This document shows positions 55,427-64,000 of a stretch of 64,000 bases of DNA, one piece after another. Source of the DNA: Methylocystis iwaonis (GTDB lineage Bacteria > Pseudomonadota > Alphaproteobacteria > Rhizobiales > Beijerinckiaceae); the NCBI RefSeq assembly GCF_027925385.1, contig NZ_AP027142.1:1036001-1100000 (forward strand), written 5' to 3'. A model generated the notes under the pieces. It was not told where the DNA came from. It did not search any database and was given only the letters and a program-made list of their open reading frames with translations. A program made the translations under genes and the position numbers. Each line of letters starts with the position of its first letter. Within the stretch, counting starts at the first letter, position 1.

Positions 55427-56698
55427 CTAGCTCCGCATCTTCTCCCTCGTCTCCGGCATCGTCGCATAAACAACCAGCGACACGAAAATCGCCGCGCTCG
55501 CATACCAATAGAACCAGCTTTCATGGCCCTGCGTCTTGAACCACAGCGCCACATATTCCGCCGAGCCGCCGAAGACCGAGACGGTCGCCGCATAGGGCAG
55601 GGCGACCCCTGTCACGCGGATCGCAGCCGGGAAAAGTTCGGCCTTCACCACCGCATTGATCGACGTGTAGAGCCCGACGATCAGCCAAGCCACGCAGATG
55701 AGGCCGAAGGCTGTCCAGGCGTTGCGCGCCTCTTGGATGGCGGTCAGCAGCGGCGCGGTGCAGAGCGTTCCGAGCAGGCCGAAGGCGATGAGCATGGGGC
55801 GGCGTCCGATCAGGTCGGAGAGCGCCCCATAGATGGGTTGCAGCATAAGCGCGAAAAGCAGAGAGCCCGCCGAAATCCATGTGGTCTCCGCGGCGCTCAG
55901 CCCCGCCGAGAGCTTGAGGAATTTCTGCATATAGGTCGTGTACACGTAGAAAGCGATCGTGCCGCCGAGCGTCAGCCCCACGACCGTCGCCGTCTCGCGT
56001 TTATGCGAGAGCAGCGCGTGTAGCGAGCCGCGCGTCTCCTCCGCGCGCGCCGCTTCGAAAGCGGCGGTTTCGACAAGATCGCGGCGCATCAGCAGAGCGA
56101 CGATGGCGAGAAGCGCGCCGATGGCGAAAGGAATGCGCCAGCCCCAAGCGCGCAGCGCATGATCGTCGAGCAAGACATTTTGCAGAACCAGCAGCACGAC
56201 AAGGGCGAGGAGCTGCCCCGCAATCATCGTGACATATTGGAAGCTCGCGTAGAAACCACGCTTCTCCGGCGTCGCCGTCTCGGCGAGATAGGTTGCGCTC
56301 GATCCATATTCGCCGCCCAGACTCGCGCCCTGCAGCAGCCGCGCGAACAGCAGCAGCGCCGGCGCCGCCGCGCCGATCGTGGCGTAGGTCGGCGCAAAGG
56401 CGATGATGAGCGAGCCTGCGCACATCAGAAGCACGGAGAGCATCAAGGCCGCGCGTCTCCCGCGCCCGTCGCCGATGCGTCCGAAAATATAGGCCCCGAT
56501 GGGGCGCATGAAAAAGCCGAGCGCGAAGACGCCCGAAGCTGAAAGCATCTGCGCCACGGGATCGTCGCCGGGAAAGAAAGCGTCGGCGAAATAGAGGGAG
56601 AACGCCGAATAAACGTAGAAGTCGAACCACTCCACCAGATTGCCGATCGAGCCAACGAGAATGGCGCGGATGCGCGCTTTGTCGTCGGCGCAAAGCAT
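55427..56698 (-). CDS. MFS metabolite:H+ symporter (MHS-like)
   Basis: A 423-aa transporter with 12 hydrophobic segments. The N-terminal pattern GSIGNLVEWFDFYVYSAFSL and the loop GRIGDGRGRRAALMLS are typical of the MHS group (ProP, KgtP, ShiA). The substrate is probably an organic acid or compatible solute, not readable here. Its start overlaps the stop of the DUF1345 gene by one base, so the two are coupled. Confidence 0.88.
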   Translation of the reverse strand: MLCADDKARIRAILVGSIGNLVEWFDFYVYSAFSLYFADAFFPGDDPVAQMLSASGVFALGFFMRPIGAYIFGRIGDGRGRRAALMLSVLLMCAGSLIIAFAPTYATIGAAAPALLLFARLLQGASLGGEYGSSATYLAETATPEKRGFYASFQYVTMIAGQLLALVVLLVLQNVLLDDHALRAWGWRIPFAIGALLAIVALLMRRDLVETAAFEAARAEETRGSLHALLSHKRETATVVGLTLGGTIAFYVYTTYMQKFLKLSAGLSAAETTWISAGSLLFALMLQPIYGALSDLIGRRPMLIAFGLLGTLCTAPLLTAIQEARNAWTAFGLICVAWLIVGLYTSINAVVKAELFPAAIRVTGVALPYAATVSVFGGSAEYVALWFKTQGHESWFYWYASAAIFVSLVVYATMPETREKMRS

Positions 56699-57447
56699 CA
56701 GACGAATTGGCTCGCAATATTCACCATCAAAGCGAGGATGGTGGTGTTGAAGAAAAACGAGACGACGCCATGCACGAGCGCCACGGCCCGCATCGGCCGC
56801 GAGCAGATGTTGACGTCGGCGGTCTGGCAGGCGACGCCGATGACGTAAGAGAAATAGAGGAAGTCGATATAGTGCGGCGCGGGCGTGTTCGGGAAATTCA
56901 GGCCGCCGCGCGACGGCGAGGCGCTATCCGACGCATGGGCTTCTTCACTGTAATATTCGTGGGCGTAATGGAATGCGAAAATCAGATGCATGAAGGTCCA
57001 TGAGGCGACGACGGTTGTCACCGCCAACGCAATATGCGCGCCTTTTTCGTCGGCGAAGAGCATCTTCGACTGCCCAAGCTCTGCGATGATGGCGCCGATC
57101 GCCACGAAAGTTGTCGTGGCGGTGAGGAAAAGCACGGCGCTGCGGCCTTCGTCGGAAAGCTGGGCGCGGCGGCGGATCGACTCATGCGTCGCGCGTAGAA
57201 TGATCCGCGCCGCGGTGAGGAGATAGAGCAGCACGGCGATATCCCAGCCGATCAGCGCGCGCGTCACGAGCGCAAATTCGGTTGGAAGCCAGTCGATGGC
57301 GACCTCGGCTCGATCGATCGCTTGCGGGATGGCAAGCCCGGCGGCGGCGCCGATCGCGCCGCAGACGGCAAGCCTGTCGTGCGCGCGCAGCACTCGCCAC
57401 GGCGCGAGAAATGGCGACCGGCGCGGCTTCGTTTCGCGCGCGGGCAT
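56698..57447 (-). CDS. DUF1345 membrane protein
   Basis: A 249-aa inner-membrane protein with about five hydrophobic segments and the family's HYAHEYYSE and DFLYFSYVIGVACQTADV motifs. The function is unknown. Transcribed ahead of the MHS transporter and directly after the prenyl synthase (6 bp), probably as one operon. Confidence 0.86.
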   Translation of the reverse strand: MPARETKPRRSPFLAPWRVLRAHDRLAVCGAIGAAAGLAIPQAIDRAEVAIDWLPTEFALVTRALIGWDIAVLLYLLTAARIILRATHESIRRRAQLSDEGRSAVLFLTATTTFVAIGAIIAELGQSKMLFADEKGAHIALAVTTVVASWTFMHLIFAFHYAHEYYSEEAHASDSASPSRGGLNFPNTPAPHYIDFLYFSYVIGVACQTADVNICSRPMRAVALVHGVVSFFFNTTILALMVNIASQFV

Positions 57448-57453
57448 GTCGTT

Positions 57454-58386
57454 TCAGTTGCGCCGTGCGGCGACGAAGCGAGCGGCTTCGGCGAGGATTT
57501 CGGTTTTTTCCGCTAGCCCGGTGTCGGCGAGCGCGGTTGTCGCTTCTTTCACGAGCGTATCGCAGCGCGCCTTTGCGCCGTCCAATCCCAGAAGTCCGAC
57601 CAGCGTCGCCTTGCCGCGTTCGGCGTCCTTGCCGGCGCGCTTGCCGAGCGCGGCGCTGTCGCCTTCGGCGTCGAGAATGTCGTCGGCGACCTGGAAGGCC
57701 GCGCCGAGCGCTTTGCCGTAACGGGTGAGCGCCGCCGCCTGCGCGGTTGTCGCCCCGCCGAGAATGGCGCCGGCGTCGACGGCGAAGCGCAGCAGCGCGC
57801 CCGTCTTCATGGCCTGCATCTGCAGCGTCTCTTCGATGGTCAGAGGCACGGCCGCCGTCTCGGCCGCGAGGTCCAGCGCCTGGCCGCCGACCATGCCGCC
57901 GAGCCCCGCGGCGCGGGCGAGCGCCAGCACCAAAGCGGCGCGCAGAGCAGCGTCGGCGTGAGTCGCGGGATCGGCCACGACGTCGAAGGCGTAGGTCAGC
58001 AAGCCGTCGCCGGCGAGAATGGCGGTCGCCTCATCGAAGGCCTTATGCGCCGTCGGGCGACCGCGGCGCAGATCGTCGTCGTCCATCGCCGGGAGGTCGT
58101 CATGGACCAGCGAATAGCAATGGATCATCTCCAGCGCGCAGGCCGTGCGCAGCGCGCTCGCGCCTTCGACGCCAAAGAGGCGCGCGCTCTCGATGACGAG
58201 AAACGGCCGCAGCCGCTTGCCGCCGCCCAGCGTCGAATAGCGCATCGCCTCCAGCAGGCGCGCAGGGCGCGTGATTTCGTCGGGCAGCGTCGCCGGGCCG
58301 AGCAAGGCGTCGAGCGCGGCTTCCGTCGCCTCGGCGGCGGAATCCAGGCGGCGGCGAAACTCTTCGGCGCGGTGGGCGGCGTCCAT
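57454..58386 (-). CDS. ispA: Polyprenyl (farnesyl) diphosphate synthase
   Basis: A 310-aa trans-prenyltransferase with both Asp-rich motifs: DDLPAMDDDDLRRGRP (first, about residue 96) and FQVADDILDAEGD (second). The presence of two residues between the first Asps (DDxxxxD) is the FPP/GGPP-synthase type of bacteria; FPP synthase is the likeliest call, GGPP synthase (CrtE) the alternative. It would provide the substrate for HpnD. It heads the ispA-DUF1345-MFS operon. Confidence 0.9.
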   Translation of the reverse strand: MDAAHRAEEFRRRLDSAAEATEAALDALLGPATLPDEITRPARLLEAMRYSTLGGGKRLRPFLVIESARLFGVEGASALRTACALEMIHCYSLVHDDLPAMDDDDLRRGRPTAHKAFDEATAILAGDGLLTYAFDVVADPATHADAALRAALVLALARAAGLGGMVGGQALDLAAETAAVPLTIEETLQMQAMKTGALLRFAVDAGAILGGATTAQAAALTRYGKALGAAFQVADDILDAEGDSAALGKRAGKDAERGKATLVGLLGLDGAKARCDTLVKEATTALADTGLAEKTEILAEAARFVAARRN

Positions 58387-58786
58387 TGGCTATCCTTTGC
58401 AACTTAAGGGGTGCGCCCCTGCTACCAAATTTGGCTGGCGAGCCCAAGCCCTCCGCCCAAGCCCTCCGCCCAAGCCGACCGAGGCGGTCGCCGCCGCAAA
58501 GGCGCCCGAAAGGCCAAGTTAGAATGGCCCCCGGCGGAAACAAACGGCCTGTTGTATTTTCGCGACAGCGACGCGCGGAGCTTTTCTTTAGTCTCCCGTC
58601 GCGCCAGAGGCATCGCTGGCGCGTCACCCGCGCGGCGGGTCGATCGAATGTCGCCAAGCTGCGCGGCGGGTTCCTGGGCGTTTGCGTCGAAGACTCGGTT
58701 TCGCCGAAGAGTTCAAAACTTGGTTTTGGCGACGACTTGCGGCCGCCGCGCGAGGCGCGCGCGGTCATTCCCGAAAGGAGACGGAT
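58387..58786. other. Intergenic region with 13-bp tandem repeats
   Basis: It holds three imperfect 13-bp units (CCCAAGCCCTCCG at 58443, 58456 and 58469) about 60 bp upstream of ispA, and the promoter region of the downstream glycine-zipper lipoprotein. No gene is seen. Confidence 0.5.
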
Positions 58787-59074
58787 ATGAAAAAGATTCT
58801 GCTGCTGACGGCGGCGATCGTTGCGGCGCCGCTCGCCGGCTGCAACTCGCCCACCGACCGCGCGCTTGGCGGCGCGGCGATCGGCGGCCTGGGCGGCGCC
58901 GGCATCGGCGCGCTGGCCTCGGGCGGAAGCGCCACCGGCACGCTGGCGGGCGCGGCGATCGGCGCCGGAACGGGCGCGCTTGTCGGCGCCGCGACGGCTC
59001 CGGCGCCGCGCTGCGCCAAATGGGGCTATGATTATTACGGTCAGCGCGTCTGCGTCGCCTATTATAACCAATAA
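58787..59074 (+). CDS. Glycine-zipper lipoprotein
   Basis: A 95-aa protein: signal peptide with lipobox PLAGC (Cys20), then Gly/Ala-rich glycine-zipper segments (GGAAIGGLGGAGIGALASGG and GAAIGAGTGALVGA) and a short Cys/Tyr-rich tail (CAKWGYDYYGQRVCVAYYNQ). An AAAGGAG site precedes the ATG. Probably an outer-membrane lipoprotein; the exact role is not known. Confidence 0.82.
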   Translation: MKKILLLTAAIVAAPLAGCNSPTDRALGGAAIGGLGGAGIGALASGGSATGTLAGAAIGAGTGALVGAATAPAPRCAKWGYDYYGQRVCVAYYNQ

Positions 59075-59109
59075 TACCATTTCCGTTTGAACAGCTCGCA
59101 TTGGGGCTT

Positions 59110-59213
59110 GTCATTCCCGGCGGGCTGAAAGCCCGACCGGGAATCTAGAGCCACCAAAGCGCTGGCTTTGCTCTGGATTCCCGATTGCTCGCTTTGCGAG
59201 CCTCGGGAACGAC
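59110..59213. repeat. Repeat family B, full copy
   Basis: GTCATTCCCGGCGGGCTGAA to CTCGGGAACGAC, with the inner CTCTGGATTCCCGATTGCTC hairpin; flanks match 5104-5208 (CGAACCAATCAAGCGGATC). Confidence 0.9.
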
Positions 59214-59251
59214 AGCGAACCAATCAAGCGGATCTCGTAATAAGTTACGAA

Positions 59252-59278
59252 GGCCGCGCGGCGTTTGCCCGCGCGGCC
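59252..59278. terminator. Hairpin between convergent genes, probable terminator
   Basis: GGCCGCGCGG / CCGCGCGGCC with a CGTTTGC loop, followed on the plus strand by ATCTTT. It lies between the glycine-zipper gene and the gene ending at 59283. Confidence 0.55.
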
Positions 59279-59282
59279 ATCT

Positions 59283-59702
59283 TTATCCGTTTGGCCAGAG
59301 GAATTGCGAAAGGCCCGGAATAGGGTCGGTCATCACGCGCAGCTTCTCCTTGCCGATGACGAGCTCCGCGCCGCCGAAAATCTCATGGGCGAGGCGCTTG
59401 AGTTGATCCGTCGAGAGGCCGAGGGCCGAAAGCTCGGAGGTCAGCGCAAGCATATCGCCCTTGGCGCCGCCCATCAGCCCGCCCATCCCGCCGAGCACGC
59501 CGCTCAACAGGCTCTTCTTGCGCGGCGCCGCCTCGGCCTCGGCGATGGCCGCCCGGGAGCCCGGAACGCCGTCGATCAATTCGTCGGCGGGGCCGTTGGG
59601 ATAGCGCTTGAGGAGGAAGCCGAAGACGTGGCCGACCGCAAGACGCGCAATGGCGGGGTCGGTCCCGACGGAATGGGCGATATGGGCAATCCACTGGTCC
59701 AT
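59283..59702 (-). CDS. Unrecognised conserved-looking protein
   Basis: A 139-aa protein with a helical N-terminal part (ARLAVGHVFGFLLKRYPNG), a Gly/Met-rich linker (GVLGGMGGLMGGAKGD) and a helical end. The layout resembles small DUF2267/DUF2780-like proteins, but I cannot name it with confidence. Last in the minus-strand run before the peptidase, which lies 72 bp upstream. Confidence 0.6.
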   Translation of the reverse strand: MDQWIAHIAHSVGTDPAIARLAVGHVFGFLLKRYPNGPADELIDGVPGSRAAIAEAEAAPRKKSLLSGVLGGMGGLMGGAKGDMLALTSELSALGLSTDQLKRLAHEIFGGAELVIGKEKLRVMTDPIPGLSQFLWPNG

Positions 59703-59774
59703 AAATTCTCCAAGATCGACAGTCTGGGAGCCTTCTCGCGCGCCGAGGCACGAGGCGCAACCATTGGGCTGGGA

Positions 59775-60674
59775 TCAGCCTGCGGCGACGGAGATTTTGC
59801 CGTTCTCGAAAGAAGCCCTGAGCATCCCCGGGGTCGAATAGGCGGCGCCGCATCCGCCGTTGCGATCAACGATGATCAGGCCGCCCGAGCCCTTCACTTT
59901 TCTCACGAGATAGGCAATCGCGGCCGTTGCTGCGTCCGTCGCGGCCATGCCTTGCGTCTCCACGAAGACGGAGGCGATGCGCGCCAGCGTGGTGCGCATG
60001 AATTGCTCCCCGATCCCCGTGCAAGAAATCGCGCAGGAGTCGTTATCGGCGAAGACGCCCGCGCCGATCACCGGCGAATCGCCAATCCGGCCGAACATTT
60101 GATTGACGAGGCCGCCCGTCGAGGTCGCCGCCGCGAGATTGCCGGCGCTGTCGCGCGCCACAGCGCCGACGGTCCCAAGCTTGCCGTCCTCTGTTGCACC
60201 GTGATCGAGCGTCGTTGCGCTGCGCGCCTTTGCGCGGGCGAGCTGCGCTTGCCTCTCGGGCGTGAGAAAATAGGCGTCTTCTTCGATGACGACGCCTTGC
60301 GCGCGGCCGAAGCGCTCCGCGCCTTCGCCGATGAGGAAGACGTGCGGCGTCCGTTCCATCACGAGCCGGGCGAGCAGGACCGGATTGCGTACGCGTCTGA
60401 CGCCCGCAACGGCGCCGGCCGACAGGCCGCGTCCATCCATGACCGATGCGTCGCAATAGACCGCGCCATCCGCGTTGAGCACAGAGCCACGGCCAGCGTT
60501 GAAGAGCGGATCGTCTTCGAGCAGGCGCACACACTCTGTCACAGCGTCGAGCGCGGAAGCGCCTTTTGTCAGCATGTCGGCGCCGGTTTCGATAATCGCG
60601 CGCAGGGAGGGAGCGAAGCGCTCGGGCGCGCCTATGGCGCCGGCGCCGCCATGGATCATCAGTGAGTAGCCCAT
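59775..60674 (-). CDS. Isoaspartyl peptidase / type III L-asparaginase
   Basis: A 299-aa Ntn hydrolase precursor. The autocleavage site is KLGTVGAVARD, where Thr becomes the new N-terminal nucleophile; the alpha-part has HGGAGAI and FNAGRGSVLN. It cleaves isoAsp dipeptides and asparagine. The ATG at 60674 (MGYSLMIHGGAG) is chosen; 19 more codons to 60731 are open but Arg-rich and unlike the family. Confidence 0.93.
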   Translation of the reverse strand: MGYSLMIHGGAGAIGAPERFAPSLRAIIETGADMLTKGASALDAVTECVRLLEDDPLFNAGRGSVLNADGAVYCDASVMDGRGLSAGAVAGVRRVRNPVLLARLVMERTPHVFLIGEGAERFGRAQGVVIEEDAYFLTPERQAQLARAKARSATTLDHGATEDGKLGTVGAVARDSAGNLAAATSTGGLVNQMFGRIGDSPVIGAGVFADNDSCAISCTGIGEQFMRTTLARIASVFVETQGMAATDAATAAIAYLVRKVKGSGGLIIVDRNGGCGAAYSTPGMLRASFENGKISVAAG

Positions 60675-60788
60675 GTCGTAAGAATGGCGTCTCCTGCGCC
60701 GCCCGGCAACGCCGGATACTCGCGTTCGCAAGTTTTACGACATGGCGCTAGCGAGGACGGGCGCTAGCGAGGATGGGCGCTCGAGCGT

Positions 60789-61685
60789 TCAGTCGCTGGG
60801 ATAGTCTTCGGGCTCCACCACCGCGCCATGCGGAGCGAGGGGCGTATATCGACCATGCTTGGCGCGGCCCTGCCTCCTTATCTCGCGCGGCGATGCGCCG
60901 AAGCGTTTCTTGAAGCAGCGATTGAAATGCGACTGGTCCGAGAAACCGACCTGATAGGCGATGTCGCCGATGCGGCTCGTGTCGAAGCAGGAAGAATTCA
61001 GCATGCGGAGGGCGGCGGTCAGACGAAGCTCCTGCAAGCGTTCCGAAAATGATTTTCCACTTTGCTTGAGCAGCGCATGCACATATCGAACGGTGATCGA
61101 CAGGTTCCGCGCCACCCTCCTCGGTGAGAGCTGCGGGTCTGTGTAGTTCCTCTGAATTTCCCTTAAAATGTTGCTCATATGCTTCGCGGGCAAGCCCGTC
61201 AGTCCGGGTGGCGCCGTCCGATCCTCGCAGGCGTTCAGCAGGTAGGAAACGCTGTCGATCACAAATAACTTCAGCGTCGAATCGATCAAACGGCTGGTTT
61301 TTTCGTCGATTTCCTCGTTCTTGACGCATGTATCCAAAATGCCGTCGGTGACGCTGTCGAGCAGTCTCAACAGGCAGGCGATTTCATTGTCGGACGCGGC
61401 AGGGTCGTATTTCTTGTGGTAGGCATGCTGTCTGGATTTGTTTTTGTCCTCGACGCCGATCACCCGATACAGACAGGAGGTCCGCGTCCCCGCCAGGCGG
61501 CTTCTCTCCGCGCTCACGATGCGGCTCAGATCAGTTGAGAGATGCACGAGCTTAGCTTCTGGATGTAAGGCGGAAACGTACCAGATGCGGTTCTTTGCGG
61601 ATGACGGAGGCAAGCTGTCGCACAGCTCCGCTTCTCCTCGCGCAATGAAGAAATCCCCATTGGTGGCTTTGCTGAAATAATTCAT
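60789..61685 (-). CDS. AraC family regulator
   Basis: A 298-aa protein with a C-terminal AraC DNA-binding domain (residues 185-280; RRVARNLSITVRYVHALLKQ for the first helix-turn-helix and IGDIAYQVGFSDQSHFNRCF for the second) and an N-terminal ligand/oligomer domain of AraC_binding_2 type. Target unknown. Lower GC than neighbours, with an AT-rich gap in front. Confidence 0.9.
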   Translation of the reverse strand: MNYFSKATNGDFFIARGEAELCDSLPPSSAKNRIWYVSALHPEAKLVHLSTDLSRIVSAERSRLAGTRTSCLYRVIGVEDKNKSRQHAYHKKYDPAASDNEIACLLRLLDSVTDGILDTCVKNEEIDEKTSRLIDSTLKLFVIDSVSYLLNACEDRTAPPGLTGLPAKHMSNILREIQRNYTDPQLSPRRVARNLSITVRYVHALLKQSGKSFSERLQELRLTAALRMLNSSCFDTSRIGDIAYQVGFSDQSHFNRCFKKRFGASPREIRRQGRAKHGRYTPLAPHGAVVEPEDYPSD

Positions 61686-62075
61686 CGTTATGTCCGCCGT
61701 CTATTGCCGCGCTCCGCGGTAAAATGTCGACGCGCCACGCCCCGCCAGGGCGGGGTCGGAAAAATCCGGGCGACGTCCTTCTCCATAGGAGAACGAGATG
61801 TCGGAGCGGCATTGACCTGTCTCAAGATTAAATGTGTAGATAAGGCTCAGGTCAAGAGAATTATAATAGTAAACAGCATGTATGCGTCCTTTATTTGTTT
61901 GTCTGACGTATACATTGATTGTGAACGCGGCGATTAATATTTTGTTTTGGCATGCGAATGCGTCTGTATCTGAGTTTTCCTCGGGACAGGGCGTGCTTGT
62001 GCTGTCGCCGGCTCTCTTTGACGCGCGCGAGGCTACAAGTAGTGGCGCAGGGCCGATCGGGCTTCCACGCTCATC
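61686..62075. other. AT-rich gap between two AraC genes
   Basis: It holds an 8-bp perfect inverted repeat TTGACCTG / CAGGTCAA at 61812-61819 and 61848-61855, and a TATAAT at 61862. It may be a control region for one of the flanking AraC genes; no credible gene is found. Confidence 0.5.
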
Positions 62076-62894
62076 TCATCTGGGACCGTCGGCCGATTGC
62101 GTGGTTCGTGCGATTCGTCGACCATCGGAAGCCGCTTTGCCAAAGGTCCTCCGATACGCGTGAGCAAAGTGGGCCGAGTCGAAAAAGCCCGATGCGTGTG
62201 CGGCCTCGGTGAGAGAGGCCCCCTCGGCGACTTGACGCCAGACGCCGCGCAGCCTGCTCCAGGCGCGATACCGACGAAACGGAACTCCGATCTGTCGCGT
62301 AAACAGGTGCTGAAAGCGAGAAGCGGATAATCCAACCCTCCGCGCAAGATCGTCCACCGGCGTCAGGTCGGCGTAATGCGCGTGGAGCAAATCGACTGCA
62401 GCGGAAAGACGGGGGTCGATGAGCTCTGCATTCGATGTTTCCCTGGCAAACATCGTTACGTCTGACAGCGCATCTTCAAGCCATTGCACGCTCGATGAGT
62501 CTTCATAAAACGAGCGGAACAGCGGGATTTCGGCCGAGTCGCCGATCAGCGCGCGGTTGGTCTCCGAAAAATTTCGAAGAAGCGGAGACAGAACCCCCGA
62601 CGCGCCCAAATTCGGCTCCAAATAGAGAGCGGCGAAAGGCTCTCCGGCAAAATCCAATTCATGGGAGACGCCGGGGGGGATGATTGCGGCGCGGCATGTA
62701 AGCCAAGGGCCGCCTTGCAAGCGCAAACGAAACTTCCCGTAGAGGCCCACCAAGAGAACCGGCGCGCCGCCCTGGTGATCGCCGAGATAGGCTGTGGCCC
62801 CGGCCCAGAAGGCGCAGCCCCTCCCGACGTGCAGAACTGGCGCTGGCTGCTCCACTCCCGCAGCACGTTTATACAAGCGCGTCGCATCCGCCAT
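62076..62894 (-). CDS. AraC family regulator
   Basis: A 272-aa protein: an N-terminal cupin-like part (residues 15-100; LVGLYGKFRLRLQ, PPGVSHELDFAG) and a C-terminal AraC domain (VDDLARRVGLSASRFQHLFT, then ASLTEAAHASGFFDSAHFAH). It lies divergent to the membrane protein at 62957 with a 62-bp shared gap, so that gene is the likely target. Confidence 0.9.
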   Translation of the reverse strand: MADATRLYKRAAGVEQPAPVLHVGRGCAFWAGATAYLGDHQGGAPVLLVGLYGKFRLRLQGGPWLTCRAAIIPPGVSHELDFAGEPFAALYLEPNLGASGVLSPLLRNFSETNRALIGDSAEIPLFRSFYEDSSSVQWLEDALSDVTMFARETSNAELIDPRLSAAVDLLHAHYADLTPVDDLARRVGLSASRFQHLFTRQIGVPFRRYRAWSRLRGVWRQVAEGASLTEAAHASGFFDSAHFAHAYRRTFGKAASDGRRIARTTQSADGPR

Positions 62895-62956
62895 CGATAA
62901 TCTCCTCAGATCGCAATTCGACGCTGAAACGCGTCGTCATTTAAAGAAGGCCAAAA

Positions 62957-63439
62957 ATGCGGATTACTTTTCTTTTAGCGTTTGCCGGCCTGTTGCTGGC
63001 AATCGCCCTTACGATCGCCTGGGTTTTGGCGGAAACGCTGTTCTTCCCGCACGGGCAACTCGCAGGGCTCATTGTCGATCGCAACAGTCTCATCAGATCG
63101 CATATAGACTACCTGATGATGGCCCAATTCATATTTCTCTTTGCGCTGCTTTTCCGGCAGTATTCGATCATTCCGCCGTGGTGGGTGATGGGCGCTAGCT
63201 GTTATGGAGCTTTCTTCAATCCCCTGGGATTTCTGAAGTGGGCGCTAATTGCGAAGCCCCCTGCAGACGCGCCGCCGATCGAGCCTCATTTCTCGCTTCA
63301 GGGAGCGGCGACTTTCACCTGCACGACGGTCGGATTTCTCGCAGCCGTCGTGCTCATAATCGGAGCTGCATGGCGATCATCCAAGGCTAGGAGCGAGGCT
63401 TTCGCATCGCAAGCCCGCGCGGACGCCAGCGCTATTTAA
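62957..63439 (+). CDS. Four-helix membrane protein, unknown function
   Basis: A 160-aa protein with four hydrophobic segments (near 5-27, 50-70, 74-95, 112-137) and the motif RSHIDYLMMAQF. I do not recognise the family with certainty; small enzymes of membrane-bound mutase type have a similar outline. Start at the ATG at 62957. Divergent to the AraC gene, which probably controls it. Confidence 0.65.
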   Translation: MRITFLLAFAGLLLAIALTIAWVLAETLFFPHGQLAGLIVDRNSLIRSHIDYLMMAQFIFLFALLFRQYSIIPPWWVMGASCYGAFFNPLGFLKWALIAKPPADAPPIEPHFSLQGAATFTCTTVGFLAAVVLIIGAAWRSSKARSEAFASQARADASAI

Positions 63440-63469
63440 ACCCGTCCGCCGCCGGCCAAAGGACCCGCT

Positions 63470-64000
63470 CTAATTCGCGGGTCTGCCCGGCGGCATGGGC
63501 GCCGCTTCGTAATCGGGCGGCAGCAGAAGCGGCGTTTGCCCGGCCGGCGTGGGCAGCGTCAGTTGATCGGCCGGCGGCGGGGTTTCGGCGGGCAGAAGAT
63601 TGCCCCAATCGGTGCGGTTCATCATGCCTGCCTGCATGATCTCCGGCACGATCGGCTTGCCATTGCGAATTTCCCAACCGCCGCCGAGCGCCTTGTAAAG
63701 GGCGACAAGATTGGTGGCGATGTTCGAGCGCGTGTCAGCGAGCCTGTTACGCTCCTCCAGCAATCGCGTCTGCGCGTCGAGCACGCGCTGAAAATTTTCG
63801 GCGCCTTCGCGATATTGGATGAAGGAAAGCTCGACGGCGCGCTCGGCTGCTTTCACGGAATTTTGCAGACTGGCGGCGCGTTGCTGCGCCTTCAGGAAGC
63901 CGACAAGCGCATCCTCGACCTCGCGGGCGGCTTTGAGCACCGTATCTTCGTAAATGACCAGCGCCTGCTGGAAGCGCGCGTCCTGCGCCCGGATGTTGTT
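63470..64000 (-). CDS. Outer-membrane efflux factor (TolC/NodT type), 3' part
   Basis: The frame stays open to the window edge, so only the C-terminal 176 residues are seen. They hold the second TolC-type helical repeat (FIQYREGAENFQRVLDAQTR, LLEERNRLADTRSNIATNLVALYKALGGGW) and a Pro-rich tail. NodT-type lipoproteins have this ending. It may serve an RND pump; the one at 27.9-32.2 kb lacks an outer-membrane partner, but the two are far apart. Confidence 0.85.
   Translation of the reverse strand, partial: NNIRAQDARFQQALVIYEDTVLKAAREVEDALVGFLKAQQRAASLQNSVKAAERAVELSFIQYREGAENFQRVLDAQTRLLEERNRLADTRSNIATNLVALYKALGGGWEIRNGKPIVPEIMQAGMMNRTDWGNLLPAETPPPADQLTLPTPAGQTPLLLPPDYEAAPMPPGRPAN

Noticed and set aside
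59265..60665. Long plus-strand frame across the isoaspartyl peptidase
   Set aside because: Antisense to two coding genes; no recognisable domain.

Overview
The window is high-GC DNA (with a few AT-rich islands) from an alphaproteobacterium, most likely a Rhizobiales/Hyphomicrobiales member near Methylocystis, Methylosinus or Beijerinckia. This rests on the full squalene/hopanoid set (hpnB-C-D-E, shc, an ispA-type prenyl synthase), a class I PHA synthase, a PmtA-type phospholipid methyltransferase, an alphaproteobacterial RpoD with an acidic N-terminus, a DnaG of the alphaproteobacterial type, and TadG- and MipA-type envelope proteins. No methane or methanol oxidation gene is in view, so the genus is a guess.

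Layout. 0-1.3 kb: broken IS481-type transposase. 1.4-5.1 kb: shc, a HigA-like regulator, a small Rieske protein and an unrecognised partner. 5.5-7.2 kb: HIT protein, MoaB/CinA-fold protein and a phosphoribosyltransferase. 7.3-7.6 kb: tRNA-Leu(UAA) split by a 218-nt group I intron. 7.8-13.5 kb: TadG-like protein, MipA/OmpV protein, an unassigned PLP-fold enzyme, PmtA and pyrF. 13.7-18.9 kb: small proteins, then hpnB-hpnC-hpnD-hpnE. 19.3-27.2 kb: map, radC, MFS pump, rlmE, ABC exporter, IHF-like protein and a nitrilase. 27.3-32.2 kb: RND efflux operon with a TetR regulator as last gene and a candidate operator. 32.5-36.3 kb: dnaK, an inserted mntA-hepT module, dnaJ. 36.5-39.2 kb: small lipoprotein, amino acid permease, SmbP-like protein, DUF3775. 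39.4-40.9 kb: an AT-rich promoter region driving a two-gene unit, a GNAT-like acyltransferase and a haem-oxygenase-like di-iron oxidase. 41-44.4 kb: alanine dehydrogenase and PHA synthase. 45-49.3 kb: nickel module (HupE, NikR, His-rich TonB receptor). 49.4-49.9 kb: BrnA with a frameshifted BrnT. 50-54.2 kb: dnaG and rpoD. 54.4-64 kb: Uma2 protein, orphan HicB, MFS, DUF1345, ispA-like gene, isoaspartyl peptidase, two AraC regulators, a membrane protein and the 3' part of an outer-membrane efflux factor.

Genes that work together. Prenyl synthase, HpnC, HpnD, HpnE and Shc make hopene from C5 units, although they sit in three places. NikR probably controls nickel entry through the TonB receptor, with HupE as the inner-membrane step. 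The RND pair and TetR form one self-regulated efflux operon. DnaK and DnaJ remain a chaperone pair despite the toxin-antitoxin pair between them.

Most gaps between genes are filled by at least five families of palindromic repeats, each in several copies. The strongest candidate for an undescribed system is the acyltransferase/di-iron oxidase pair at 39.6-40.9 kb. The intron-bearing tRNA, the mntA-hepT insertion between dnaK and dnaJ, and a primase without its zinc-ligand cysteines are the next most notable points.
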